This document shows, in pieces, positions 18,669 through 27,618 of a stretch of DNA of 64,000 nucleotides. Made by a program: the position numbers and the translations under genes. A model generated the notes under the pieces. It was not told where the DNA came from and searched no databases. It was given only the letters and a program-made list of their open reading frames with translations. Position 1 is the first letter of the stretch. The number at the start of each line of letters is the position of its first letter. The DNA comes from JAPOVO01 sp026708165 (GTDB lineage: Bacteria; Chloroflexota; UBA11872; VXNJ01): positions 930,001-994,000 of the forward strand of contig OZ242360.1 in assembly GCA_965208775.1 (NCBI GenBank). The letters run 5' to 3'.

Positions 18669-19505
18669 ATGACGAAGGAAGCCAGCATTTCCGATATCAA
18701 GACCGACGCGCGCCGTGTATATCGGGAAGACGGATTCTTCCTGTGCGACTGGCCGGTGGTGTCGGCTGAAGTAATCGCCAACGCCGTGCACGGCATGGAC
18801 GAGGTCCGCGCCGGCCGTTACGAGACCGGCGTACCCCTTCACACGTCGAAGTGGAATCCGGGCGACGATCCCAACCTGCTTTGCAAGATGGAGATGACCC
18901 AGCGGCAGAATCTTGCGATCAGGGAGTTGGTAAGCCAAAGCTCAATTGGAGAATGGGCGGCGGCGGTGACCGGCGCGAGCATCGTCCAGGTTTGGTGGGT
19001 GCAGCTTCTCTACAAACCGCCTTCCGCCAGGCCAACCGACGGAATAACCAACGTAGGCTGGCACCAAGACCGTCAGTACTGGGGAGCCTGGGAAGACGAC
19101 AGCGAGCTGCTGACCGCCTGGGTGGCGCTAAGCGACGTTACCGCCGAGGCCGGTCCCATGCGCTACGTTCGCGGCTCGCACCAGTGGGGAGAGCGGGACG
19201 AGGGCGACTTTCACGGCTCCGACCACGAGGCCCAGCGGGCAAGCTACGAGCTTCCGGAAGGCGCGGAGTGGAACGAAGTCGAGGCGATATTGCCGCCCGG
19301 CGGTATAGCCCTCCACGGCAACTTCACTTTGCACGCCAGCGGCCCCAACCTGACCGACAAACCCCGCCGCAGCTTCGCCATTCACATGCGGACCGAGCGC
19401 TCCCGCCCGAAGCAGGGACGCCGCGAACGCCTGACAGCATTCATCGACGACGAGGTGATTTGCCCGATCATCTATAGGGAAGAGGGCGCGATCCTACCGC
19501 GATAG
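18669..19505 (+). CDS. Phytanoyl-CoA dioxygenase (PhyH) family oxygenase 1
   Basis: Fe(II)/2-oxoglutarate-dependent hydroxylase family, cytoplasmic. The 278 residues carry the iron facial triad: His132 and Asp134 in VGWHQDRQYWG and distal His222 in FTLHASGPN. The 2-oxoglutarate-binding Arg is probably in PRRSFAIHM (around 233-234). A GPMRYVRGSHQWG stretch is the usual strand before the distal histidine. Characterised relatives hydroxylate lipids, ectoine, nucleosides or antibiotics, so the substrate cannot be inferred. Preceded by 179 bases of spacer and followed by a repeat-bearing 170-base spacer. Confidence 0.9.
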   Translation: MTKEASISDIKTDARRVYREDGFFLCDWPVVSAEVIANAVHGMDEVRAGRYETGVPLHTSKWNPGDDPNLLCKMEMTQRQNLAIRELVSQSSIGEWAAAVTGASIVQVWWVQLLYKPPSARPTDGITNVGWHQDRQYWGAWEDDSELLTAWVALSDVTAEAGPMRYVRGSHQWGERDEGDFHGSDHEAQRASYELPEGAEWNEVEAILPPGGIALHGNFTLHASGPNLTDKPRRSFAIHMRTERSRPKQGRRERLTAFIDDEVICPIIYREEGAILPR

Positions 19506-19523
19506 ACAGCATTCCGTTCGTCA

Positions 19524-19616
19524 TGAGCCTGTCGACGGATCGGAAGGCCAACGCGTTATGGGACAACCCTCTCTCGCACATGGTTCGACAAAGCCTGTCC
19601 TGAGCGAAGTCGAAGG
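19524..19616. repeat. Two interspersed repeat copies, TTCGACAAGCCTGTCCTGAGC type
   Basis: Between convergent genes lie a degenerate copy (19524-19538, TGAGCCTGTCGACGG) and a full copy (19584-19616) reading TTCGACAAAGCCTGTCC followed by TGAGCGAAGTCGAAGG. The full copy is itself a near-palindrome of TTCGAC...GTCGAA, so it can fold into a hairpin in the spacer between two converging transcripts. A role as a bidirectional terminator or mobile palindromic element is possible. Confidence 0.6.
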
Positions 19617-19675
19617 ACTCATCCCGCACGGCCTGATTCCAACATCAGGGCGGATGTCTCTCAAACCCGCTCGCG

Positions 19676-20509
19676 CTAGGTGGCCTCCGCCTCCCGTCGC
19701 GCATGATCCAGGGCCTGAAAGCAGCGCTCGGCCGTGGCCCACGGGTCATAGCCCTCCAGCGTCGATAGCTGCATGCTGACCTCTACGTAAACCGGGACCT
19801 TCAGACCCGCCGCGGATACGGCCTTCATGTATTCCGTCAGGTCCATTTCGCCATCGCCCGGCAGCTGATAGCGGACGTTGCCGTTCTCGATGTAACCGTC
19901 CTTCACATGGGTGTGGGCGGAATAAGGAAGGCACACGTCGATGCTGTGCTGAAGGTCGATACCCTGGCAGACGAAGTGGCTGATATCGAGGTTGAGTTTC
20001 AGGTGATCGTGGCGAGTCTGCTCCATCAGCCACTCGGCCTTTTCAGGCGTATCGAACACGCTGATCGCGTGAGGCTCGGCCGCCACGATCACGTTGTATT
20101 CTGCGGCGAGGTCGGCCACTTCCAGAAACCCGTCGCGAATCGCCCCCTTTCCTTCCTCCCAGGGCGGCTCGGGATGACCGAGCGTGGTCGTAACAACGGC
20201 GGGTTGATCGTCGAAGTTGACGTCGGCGGCCATCTGGAACGTCTGGCGTGCGCGATCGAGCATCGCCATCCGATCATCCGCTTCGGCGCAGATAGGCAGG
20301 TCATCCATGAGCGGCGGCGGGAATCCCAGCTCCTGGAACACCGCGATCAGCCGCCTGCGCGAAGCCTCGCCGAACCGATCCGCCGAGGTCGACCACTCGG
20401 ACCGCACGCAAATCTCCATGGCCGTGTAGCCGATGTCGCGAACCCTCGGCAAGGACTCGAATACATCGAGGCCCTGCATACCGTATGTGCTGTAGCCGAG
20501 TTCAATCAC
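19676..20509 (-). CDS. Sugar phosphate isomerase/epimerase (xylose isomerase-like TIM barrel)
   Basis: 277-residue TIM-barrel protein of the AP-endonuclease-2/xylose isomerase superfamily. It starts MIELGYSTYGMQGLDVFESLPRV, then YTAMEICV at the end of strand 2. Metal-site candidates are Glu in VIVAAEPHAISVF, Asp/His in LKLNLDISHF, His in AHTHVKDGY and Glu in PVYVEVSMQ. Relatives isomerise keto-sugars, inosose or 3-keto-glycosides. The start is GTG 20509 without a clear Shine-Dalgarno site. It stands head to head with the Gfo/Idh/MocA dehydrogenase at 20649, a pairing common in sugar and inositol catabolism. Intracellular. Confidence 0.85.
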   Translation of the reverse strand: MIELGYSTYGMQGLDVFESLPRVRDIGYTAMEICVRSEWSTSADRFGEASRRRLIAVFQELGFPPPLMDDLPICAEADDRMAMLDRARQTFQMAADVNFDDQPAVVTTTLGHPEPPWEEGKGAIRDGFLEVADLAAEYNVIVAAEPHAISVFDTPEKAEWLMEQTRHDHLKLNLDISHFVCQGIDLQHSIDVCLPYSAHTHVKDGYIENGNVRYQLPGDGEMDLTEYMKAVSAAGLKVPVYVEVSMQLSTLEGYDPWATAERCFQALDHARREAEAT

Positions 20510-20648
20510 GCGTCAATTCTAGTGACATCGAGCCGTTAAGTCGCGTTTTCGACAACGTTGGACGAGTCATGGAAGCCGCTATGCGGATATGCTCAGCACG
20601 GGCGACGATGTCGGATGAGGCCGGGAACTCTCCGGGGAGGATTAGGAC

Positions 20649-21917
20649 GTGGCATTTCGAATGGCGCTCGCCGGCTGCGGCGGCATGGGACTTCGGCACG
20701 TTTACGGAATGGCGGAGGCCGCAAAAGCGTTCGGATCGCTGGATCTGGTCGCGGTGTGCGACAGACATCACGCCGCCGCCGCTCATGTCGCCAGCGAGGC
20801 CAAGGAGCTGTTTGGGCGGGAGCCGGCGATCTACACGGACTTCCGCGAAATGCTCGACGACGCAGACGGCATCGACGCCTTGGACATCGTTACCGACACC
20901 CGAATGCACCACGAGTTTGCCGTGGGCGCGCTCGACGCGGGAATCCACGTCTTCGTCGAGAAGCCGATGGGACTCACCATCAAGGCCTGCACGCTCATGG
21001 AACAAGCCGCCGACCGCTCCGGCAATACACTCGCGATTGCCGAAAACTACCGCCGCGACCCGATGAACCGGCTCGCCAAGGCGCTGATCGATGGGGGAGC
21101 CATCGGCAAACCCCACTTCATGGTCGACATTGGCATCGGCGGCGGAGACGACCTCATGCACGATACCGGCTGGCGCGCGATAAAGCACCGGGCGGGCAGC
21201 ATGATCCTGGAACGCGGCGTCCACAACAGCGACCTCGTCTATTACTTCATGGGCGACGTGGAAACCGTCTACGCGGCCACCGACATATTTCAGCCCATCA
21301 GACGCCGTGGCGTCCGCTCCGAAGGCCTGAGCCAGTTCTACAAGCACCGCGTCGAAGATGAGTTCGTCGGCATGGATAAGGTGGTCAGCGACGCCGAGGA
21401 CACCGCGTTCGCCGTGCTCAGGTTTACCTCCGGCGCGTCGGGTCAGATGTCGATGAGCACCGCCGCTCCCGGTCATTCCATAGACACGTCCACCGTGCAC
21501 GGCAGCGAGGGCGCCATAGCGCTTCCGCCCAGCCGCACCGGCATCGGGCCGAAGGTCATGCTGCCGGGCCGCGAGCACGCCATCGAGGGGAACGCCCTTC
21601 TCGACATGGCGCCCGATTGGGAGATGGACGACATTACCGCACGACTCTGGCCGGGACCACGCCGCATAGCGTCCTACGCCATGGAGTGGCCGCAAATCGA
21701 CCGCAAGACTATCGCCGTCGAGCTGCAGGATTTCCTGCAAGCGGTCGAGTCCGGCGGGACGCCCGAAGTCGGAGCCGAGATGGGAATGAAAGCCCTGGCG
21801 CTCTCCTACGCGATGTTGGAATCCGGACTGCTCGGCGCGCCTGTGACCATCGCAGACTTGCTAAACGGGTCGGTCAGCGCCTACCAGGCCGAAAGCAACG
21901 CCGCGGTCGGGCTGTAG
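20649..21917 (+). CDS. Gfo/Idh/MocA-family oxidoreductase 1
   Basis: NAD(P)-dependent dehydrogenase of 422 residues from GTG 20649, with GGGGAGG about 8 bases upstream. The Rossmann start MALAGCGGMGLRHVYGM has the GxGxxG loop, and the catalytic lysine lies in HVFVEKPMG. The C-terminal substrate domain has GGGDDLMHDTGWRAIKHRAG and an ERGVHNSDLVYYFMGD segment with a histidine in the position used as catalytic base in this family. The family oxidises ring hydroxyls of sugars and cyclitols. Divergent from the TIM-barrel isomerase with 139 bases between, suggesting shared control. Confidence 0.9.
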   Translation: MAFRMALAGCGGMGLRHVYGMAEAAKAFGSLDLVAVCDRHHAAAAHVASEAKELFGREPAIYTDFREMLDDADGIDALDIVTDTRMHHEFAVGALDAGIHVFVEKPMGLTIKACTLMEQAADRSGNTLAIAENYRRDPMNRLAKALIDGGAIGKPHFMVDIGIGGGDDLMHDTGWRAIKHRAGSMILERGVHNSDLVYYFMGDVETVYAATDIFQPIRRRGVRSEGLSQFYKHRVEDEFVGMDKVVSDAEDTAFAVLRFTSGASGQMSMSTAAPGHSIDTSTVHGSEGAIALPPSRTGIGPKVMLPGREHAIEGNALLDMAPDWEMDDITARLWPGPRRIASYAMEWPQIDRKTIAVELQDFLQAVESGGTPEVGAEMGMKALALSYAMLESGLLGAPVTIADLLNGSVSAYQAESNAAVGL

Positions 21918-21960
21918 AAGATAAGCCTCAGATCAGCCAAGATCCTTCTCGCGCAGCCGC

Positions 21961-23226
21961 TTAAGCGTAGAAATAGCCGCGCTGGAAGCTGTTGAGGACC
22001 TCGACGCCGTCTTCGGTCACGTGGCACAGGTCGGCTATTGGATTTACGAGGATGTTCGTGCCCGGCACCCCCAGGCACGTATGCAGCACGAAGACGTTCC
22101 CAGGCTCCAGAACCCTGTCGCTACCCTCCATCAGGAACGGCTCTTCGGAGTAGTCGAGCCCCTGGCCGTGGCCGATGCGCCCGCCCTGAATCTCGTATCC
22201 GAGCCTTTCGGCGGCCCGGTTGGACATGTCCAGCATTTCGGATACCAGGAGTCCCGGCCGGATGGCCGCCAAGACCTCGTCCTGGACCGCCATGTTCGCA
22301 TCGCAGATCGCCCGCGCCGAGTTTCCGAACGTCGGTCCGATGGTCCCGCTGCGGTCGGACTGAATCCAGTAGCCCTTGTAGACGACGTATGCGTTCACGT
22401 TTATGTAGTCGCCGGCGCGCAACGGCTGATCGAGAGGCTTGAGCGAAAGGTGGCCCCGGTCCAGCTCGCCGTTCGGCGCCCAGTGGATGCAGTGATAAAC
22501 CAGATCGCCGCCGTCGGCGCGGGCCGACCGGTCGAGCTCGGCCATTAGCTCGTACGCGAGCATTCCCTCTTCCAAGACTTCGACCATCGTCTCGTAGGCC
22601 CGGTCCGAAATCGAAGCCACCTTCCGAAGCAGGCTTATCTCACCCGTGGTCTTGACCGAGCGAAGCTCGGCGACAATGTCGATGGTGTCGGCGATACCCT
22701 CCGGAATCGACGATTCGATATCGCGGTAGAGAGCCGCCGACATCGATTCCATGCCCGAGACCGCGACCGGCCGTCCCGACGATCCGGTCGCCTTCAGGAT
22801 CTCGTAAGCCTCCTGGCCGAACGTGTTGATGGACGTCCCGCCGCCGCGCGAGGCGTCGTCTGTATACGCGGCCGATATCGCCCTGGGGTCGGGCGAGGCG
22901 ACCATGCGGATGTCCTCCATCCACGAGACCGGCTCGATCTGGTCCAGCATGTAGTCCACGCCGGCGATCAGGAAGACCGCCTCGCCGTTCCTGGGAACGA
23001 GCACCATCGTGTCCGTATTCCTGTCCAGGCTCACCCAGTTGGTCAGATATCCCACGTGTCCGGTCTGGCTCCACTGGTGGACAGGCGGCTGGGAGTAGAC
23101 CACCACGCCGGACAGATCGTTCTCGACGCAAAACCGGCGCACCCGCTCGATACGGTTGGAGAACTCCGATTTGGGAACTTCGTGCAGGGTCTTGTCCCAC
23201 ATGGGCATCACAGCCGCTACTGCCAT
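21961..23226 (-). CDS. M24-fold (creatinase/aminopeptidase P-like) protein with substituted metal ligands
   Basis: Pita-bread-fold protein of 421 residues from ATG 23226, five bases after GGAGGGGGA. Residues 20-160 form the creatinase-like N-terminal domain (VVVYSQPPVHQW); 195-421 form the M24 domain. Against the five metal ligands of aminopeptidase P-type enzymes, the first Asp is replaced in INVNAYVVYKGY (276-278), Asp291 (QSDRSG) and His353 (RIGHGQGLDY) remain, the usual first metal Glu is a His (VLHTCLG, H382), and the last Glu is absent in the NPIADLCHVTEDG region. This pattern points to a metal-independent creatinase-like hydrolase or lyase rather than a prolidase. Substrate unknown. 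Confidence 0.85.
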   Translation of the reverse strand: MAVAAVMPMWDKTLHEVPKSEFSNRIERVRRFCVENDLSGVVVYSQPPVHQWSQTGHVGYLTNWVSLDRNTDTMVLVPRNGEAVFLIAGVDYMLDQIEPVSWMEDIRMVASPDPRAISAAYTDDASRGGGTSINTFGQEAYEILKATGSSGRPVAVSGMESMSAALYRDIESSIPEGIADTIDIVAELRSVKTTGEISLLRKVASISDRAYETMVEVLEEGMLAYELMAELDRSARADGGDLVYHCIHWAPNGELDRGHLSLKPLDQPLRAGDYINVNAYVVYKGYWIQSDRSGTIGPTFGNSARAICDANMAVQDEVLAAIRPGLLVSEMLDMSNRAAERLGYEIQGGRIGHGQGLDYSEEPFLMEGSDRVLEPGNVFVLHTCLGVPGTNILVNPIADLCHVTEDGVEVLNSFQRGYFYA

Positions 23227-23423
23227 TCGCGTCCCCCTCCTCCCGTCTGGCACCACGCAAGTTCAAGCTACGAGCTGAGAATAAAGCACATCGAGGCGAC
23301 ACCGCTTTGCTTGTCGGTTGCAAATGTCCGACCGGCAACCATTTCGTGACCGTCAAACACGCAATCCATCACAGGTGAGCGCGGATCCGAAATATGGTCT
23401 TGGAAGAGACTTGAGCGCAGGGC

Positions 23424-24851
23424 CTATGTTGGCCGACTACGCAGCCCAAACGGCGCGGCCACGAGCAGTGTTGTGACCAGCACGATGAGAGTTATGGCCA
23501 CAGTCATGTCGATTACCAACACCGGCCAGCGCCAGTCCGACTTCATGAGGTCCCAAATCGCCTGAAACTTGCTCCGCGTCGGTTCGGGGGCGCCGTGGGC
23601 TACGAATTCCAGGTCTTGGTCCGGCCACGTGAGCGCGCCGTTCACCCACAACCTCCCGGGCTCATACCGGTCAGTTTGTGTCGCGCCAAGCCTTAGATCG
23701 GCGCCACGCCCGACATCAGCCGCCACCCACACGGCCACCTTTGTGCCTTCCGGCACGGCCAGCTGTGGGAACAGTTCGACATCTCTCCATACGGGACTCC
23801 TTTCAGCAGGAACTTCTACGAACCCCTCCGCGAGCATTGCTTCCTCGTTCCCCATTTTTGTCACGCGAACGCCCACATTCCCTTCCCCTGGAGGCCGGCT
23901 GGCAAAGCGAAGCCTGAAGCTCCCGATTGGATACGCGGGCATGCGAAATTCCTGCATCACCGCTTCCCCATCGCGGAGCGTCAACTCGAATGTATCTACG
24001 TGATCCGCCTGAGGGTCGACGACTGGCGGGCGGAATACCAGGGCGACGCAAAGGCTGCCCAGGATCACAACGACCGCCGCGGCGGCGCCCACAGCTTGAA
24101 CGAATGGATGCTGTCCGCGAAACAGGCTGATTGATGATCGAGACTGCGTTTCGTTTTGGAGAGCCAGCGCCGTACCTAGGGCCATGAGCAACGTACCACT
24201 GAACTCCAGAGTCTCCTCGATCACGATCTCCATCGTGTCAGCCCGACCAACGAAGACGAGCGGGAGAATCAGCTCATGAAGGACCGCCAGCAGCCAGGAG
24301 ACCAAGCCCAGGATGAGGAGGCCGCGAACTATACGGACGCGCAGTCCCTTGTAGACAAATGTCCCAACGGCGATAGCGAAGATGACTATCAGCGGACTCA
24401 TCAAGAGCACCCAGATGGACGTTCCCAGGGTGTCGACCAACCTCGCGCCGAAAACGGATCGCTCCACGGCGGTCAGGCCTGTGATATGGAAGTCGGACAG
24501 TTCCTCCCAAGTTAGGTATCCGGCCGCAACGGCTATCGTGACCCAGCCTTGGCCGGCGATTCGTCTGGCCCCCTTGCGATGGGCGGCAACGGCATTCGCC
24601 AGCGCGAGAACGGTCAAGGTCAAGAGAGCAGCGGCAGAGACGGTGTTCGCCAGTGTCCCCTCATACTCAGGGTTCAAATGAAGAGGTAGGGCTTCGGAAG
24701 GAATGACTGCGGGAAATACCAACGCCAGCAGTTGGGGTATTACATATCCGCCCCACCAGAACACCACCGCTCCGAGAAGCAACAAACCGCCGACCCGTTC
24801 CACCAGCCACCAAAGCTGTCCGAGCCTGCCTCGCCTAACAACGGTCTGCAT
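23424..24851 (-). CDS. Multi-pass membrane protein with a large extracytoplasmic domain
   Basis: 475 residues, not recognised as a named family. About seven hydrophobic segments occupy residues 15-275 (for example LLLLGAVVFWWGGYVIPQLL, IVRGLLILGLVSWLL, AAAAVVVILGSLCVALVF). Then comes a hydrophilic beta-rich region of about 150 residues (DTFELTLRDGEAVMQEF to LEFVAHGAPEP) and one C-terminal membrane segment (VLVIDMTVAITLIVLV). The hydrophilic region looks like a jelly-roll carbohydrate- or ligand-binding module outside the membrane. ATG 24851 has no obvious Shine-Dalgarno site. Upstream 214 bases (24852-25065) hold nothing recognisable. Function unknown. Confidence 0.75.
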   Translation of the reverse strand: MQTVVRRGRLGQLWWLVERVGGLLLLGAVVFWWGGYVIPQLLALVFPAVIPSEALPLHLNPEYEGTLANTVSAAALLTLTVLALANAVAAHRKGARRIAGQGWVTIAVAAGYLTWEELSDFHITGLTAVERSVFGARLVDTLGTSIWVLLMSPLIVIFAIAVGTFVYKGLRVRIVRGLLILGLVSWLLAVLHELILPLVFVGRADTMEIVIEETLEFSGTLLMALGTALALQNETQSRSSISLFRGQHPFVQAVGAAAAVVVILGSLCVALVFRPPVVDPQADHVDTFELTLRDGEAVMQEFRMPAYPIGSFRLRFASRPPGEGNVGVRVTKMGNEEAMLAEGFVEVPAERSPVWRDVELFPQLAVPEGTKVAVWVAADVGRGADLRLGATQTDRYEPGRLWVNGALTWPDQDLEFVAHGAPEPTRSKFQAIWDLMKSDWRWPVLVIDMTVAITLIVLVTTLLVAAPFGLRSRPT

Positions 24852-25065
24852 TAGTCGAACGGCAAATTCGCCGAGCGAAGGCGCTCCCTATAGATAGTGA
24901 ACCAGTCCCGGCACAACATGGCCAAGGTCTGAAAATGCGATGTGGCTGCCCCGCGACCGTTCAACTAATAGCCTTCCGTCTCGCCGCCGAAGTGCTCCCG
25001 CAAGCGTAGCTGGGAGGATTGACACGATCGGCAAGACTTCTCTCGAGAGGCCCAAACAAACAGCC

Positions 25066-25569
25066 TTATTCAGCTTCCGGCCTCTTATCCGCCGAGGCAG
25101 TTCGCGCGATTCGTCCCAGCACCCATTTGAACACAACCGGTAGCAAAAGACGGAAGACGGGACGCAACAGAGCCGGGATGTTGACGAACTGATAACACGA
25201 AATGCGCGTACCGCCACCATCGGCAGCATCGACTATGAACAATCCGAGCTGGTCACGGGGGATCCACATGTCGAGGGTTCGATAACCGAGAATGCGCGGC
25301 GGCTCCCAGACCTCGACTCGCTCGCGCACGTCAAGATTCTTGATTACGTTGAACTTGCGAATCGCTCCCGGCCCGATCGATGCGACGGGATCACCCGACT
25401 CGGAGCAGTAAGCCGCTCGCCTGGCGAAGATTACCCATTTGGGAATCAAGTCCGGATCGACGACTGTCCGCCAGGCGGTTTCGGGCGCGGCGCGGCAGGT
25501 TACCGAAACACTGGCAAGCAGCGGCGCGGACGTGAAGCTATCGACGTCGACGCCCGCAACCGTTCTCAC
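25066..25569 (-). CDS. SRPBCC (START/Bet v1-like) family protein
   Basis: 167 residues with the polyketide cyclase/dehydrase-type SRPBCC pattern: VSVTCRAAPETAWRTVVDPDLIPKW near the N-terminus (strand then the W-x(2)-hinge), a mid-domain ERVEVWEPPRILGYRTLD and a final long helix from about residue 130 (LRPVFRLLLPVVFKWVLGRIA). Such proteins bind hydrophobic ligands in a helix-grip pocket. GTG 25569 overlaps a GGAGAGGAC region upstream. It lies 48 bases downstream of the gamma-glutamyltransferase start region on the same strand orientation but in the opposite direction of flow, so a shared transcript is uncertain. Confidence 0.75.
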   Translation of the reverse strand: MRTVAGVDVDSFTSAPLLASVSVTCRAAPETAWRTVVDPDLIPKWVIFARRAAYCSESGDPVASIGPGAIRKFNVIKNLDVRERVEVWEPPRILGYRTLDMWIPRDQLGLFIVDAADGGGTRISCYQFVNIPALLRPVFRLLLPVVFKWVLGRIARTASADKRPEAE

Positions 25570-25617
25570 CGACCGTTAGTCCTCTCCGGCCGGCATCGCG
25601 CGGAAAATGGGGAGTCG

Positions 25618-27417
25618 TTACCACCCGATGGCGTAGCCGATGTTCCCCTTCGGCGTGACTCCGCCGGATATCAGACCCCGTTCCGGCTCGTAACGTATTC
25701 CCATCGACTTCCCGTTCTCCCAGCCCTCAAGCTCGTCCACCTCATGACCGCGGTCTCGCAATTCCGCGATTACCGACTCGGAAATCCGGTTCTCCACCGC
25801 CACCCGGCCCGGATACGCCGCTCGCGGGTAGAAGGAGCTTGGGAAATGCAGCGAGTGCACGCTCGGCGCGTCAAGCGCTTCCTGAAGATTCATCCCGAAA
25901 TCCACGTAGTTCAGGAAGAATTGAAGCGTCCACTGATCTTGAGCGTCGCCCCCCGGAGTCCCGAACACCATGAACGGATCGCCGTCCCGCGTCACCAGCG
26001 ACGGCGTCAAGGTCGCTCTCGGGCGCTTGCGTGGTTCTAGGGCGTTGGGGCGTTCGGGATTCAGGTAGAACATCTGCCCGCGCGTTCCCAGCGGAAATCC
26101 GAGTCCCTTGACCACCGGCGACGTGCCGAGCCAGCCGCCGCTGGGCGTTGCGGCCACCATGTTGCCCTCGTGGTCGACCGCGTCCAGATGCGTCGTGTCG
26201 CCGATATGGGCGTGGCCCTGTCCAAGGTCCCGGACGGGGCGGGCGCCGATGTTCAGCGCGCGCCTGTTGTCTTCGGCGACGCCGACGGTCGCATAAGCCG
26301 GAATCCCCGACCCTACGTCGCCGGGCCGCATCTCCACGGAAGCGGTCCGCTCGATCATCGCCCGCCGCATGTCGTTGTATTCAAGGGAAAACAGCCCGTC
26401 AGGCGGCGGACCGTCGAAATCGGGATCGCCGTAATAGGCCTCCCGGTCGGCGAAAGCGAGCTTCGTGCATTCGATCAGCGTGTGCAGGTAGTCCGCCGAA
26501 TTGTGTCCGAGCGCGCGCAGGTCAAACCCTTCCAGAAGCGCGAGCTGCTGGAGAAAGACCGGGCCCTGTGTCCACGAGGACGTTTTGTAGACGTCGAGGC
26601 CCCGGTAGTTGAAGCCGATGGGATCCTCGATCCGCGCCGACCACTCGGCGAGATCTTCCCTTGAGAGCAGCCCCGCGTGGCTCGCGCCGCTGGCGTCTTC
26701 GACCGGATTGCCGCGAATGAACTCGACCATCCGCTCCGCGATCTCCCCCTTATAGAAAACGTCGCGGGCCGCTCTTAAGCCTTCCAGCCGGTCGCTCCCG
26801 CCCGCGCGCTCTTCGGCGTCCGCCATCATCCTGAGCATCTTGGCGAAGTCGGGATTGCGGATCACGTCGCCAACTTCCGCCACTTGCCCGTTGGGGCAGT
26901 AGATTTCGGCGGTGGTGGGATAGACGTTCAGATAGCGGGCGGCGTTGGCAACGAGGCTCCGTTGCAGGCTCTCGTACATGGGATAGCCGTTCTCGGCAAG
27001 CTCGATGGCCGGCGCGAGGATTTCGCCGAAAGTCATCGTGCCGAATCGGGCCAGGGCCACCGCCCACGTATCGACCGCGGCGGGCACACACGCGGGCAGA
27101 TAGCCGTCGCCGGGGATGAGATCGATCCCATGTTCACGGCACCAGTCCGTCGTGAACGCCCGCGGCGACCAGCCCATCCCGCTTACGGCGAACGGCCGCC
27201 TTTCCCGGGCCGAGTAGATCAGCGTCGGAACCTCGCCGCCTATCCCGTTGCTCTGAGGTTCCAGCAGGTTAAGGCAAAAGCACATGGCCGCGGCGGCGTC
27301 GATCGCGTTGCCGCCGCGCTCCATGATCCGAAAACCGGCCGCGCTGGCCAAATAGTGCCCGGAAGTGACGACGCCTCGGGTGCCCATCACGACCGGGCGG
27401 GTGGTAAACGTCGCCAT
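25618..27417 (-). CDS. ggt: Gamma-glutamyltransferase family protein
   Basis: N-terminal-nucleophile hydrolase that cleaves gamma-glutamyl bonds such as in glutathione, and is usually self-processed into two chains. The 599 residues start with GVVTSGHYLASAAGFRIMERGGNAIDAA, the classic GGT opening. The autoprocessing site is DTTHLDAVD with nucleophile Thr408. The glycine pair GGDAQDQW and the C-terminal GVTPKGNIGYA are typical. ATG 27417 follows GGAGG at 9 bases. No signal peptide is visible, unlike periplasmic E. coli Ggt, so a cytoplasmic role or a different acylase-like activity is possible. It is on the same strand downstream of two PhyH genes and the ABC transporter. Confidence 0.9.
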   Translation of the reverse strand: MATFTTRPVVMGTRGVVTSGHYLASAAGFRIMERGGNAIDAAAAMCFCLNLLEPQSNGIGGEVPTLIYSARERRPFAVSGMGWSPRAFTTDWCREHGIDLIPGDGYLPACVPAAVDTWAVALARFGTMTFGEILAPAIELAENGYPMYESLQRSLVANAARYLNVYPTTAEIYCPNGQVAEVGDVIRNPDFAKMLRMMADAEERAGGSDRLEGLRAARDVFYKGEIAERMVEFIRGNPVEDASGASHAGLLSREDLAEWSARIEDPIGFNYRGLDVYKTSSWTQGPVFLQQLALLEGFDLRALGHNSADYLHTLIECTKLAFADREAYYGDPDFDGPPPDGLFSLEYNDMRRAMIERTASVEMRPGDVGSGIPAYATVGVAEDNRRALNIGARPVRDLGQGHAHIGDTTHLDAVDHEGNMVAATPSGGWLGTSPVVKGLGFPLGTRGQMFYLNPERPNALEPRKRPRATLTPSLVTRDGDPFMVFGTPGGDAQDQWTLQFFLNYVDFGMNLQEALDAPSVHSLHFPSSFYPRAAYPGRVAVENRISESVIAELRDRGHEVDELEGWENGKSMGIRYEPERGLISGGVTPKGNIGYAIGW

Positions 27418-27618
27418 GCCGAAAGCCTCCGATCAGCTTGCTGTTTGATTCACGAACGGCTGTGCAATGAACTACCGGGCGCAAGACGCCAACGGGACGG
27501 CTGATTCACCTGCGCCGGGCGTGTTAACTGACCAGAAGCCTAGCAGCCGCCGACAGCGAATCACCCATGCCACCTGCCGAGACGCCGCCCCAAGAAACCT
27601 CGGGGCGGCGAACCGGAT

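Noticed and set aside
20502..21740. Minus-strand frame of 412 codons opposite Gfo oxidoreductase 1
   Set aside because: His/Val/Ala-rich shadow frame; the plus-strand Gfo protein with GxGxxG and EKP is clearly real.
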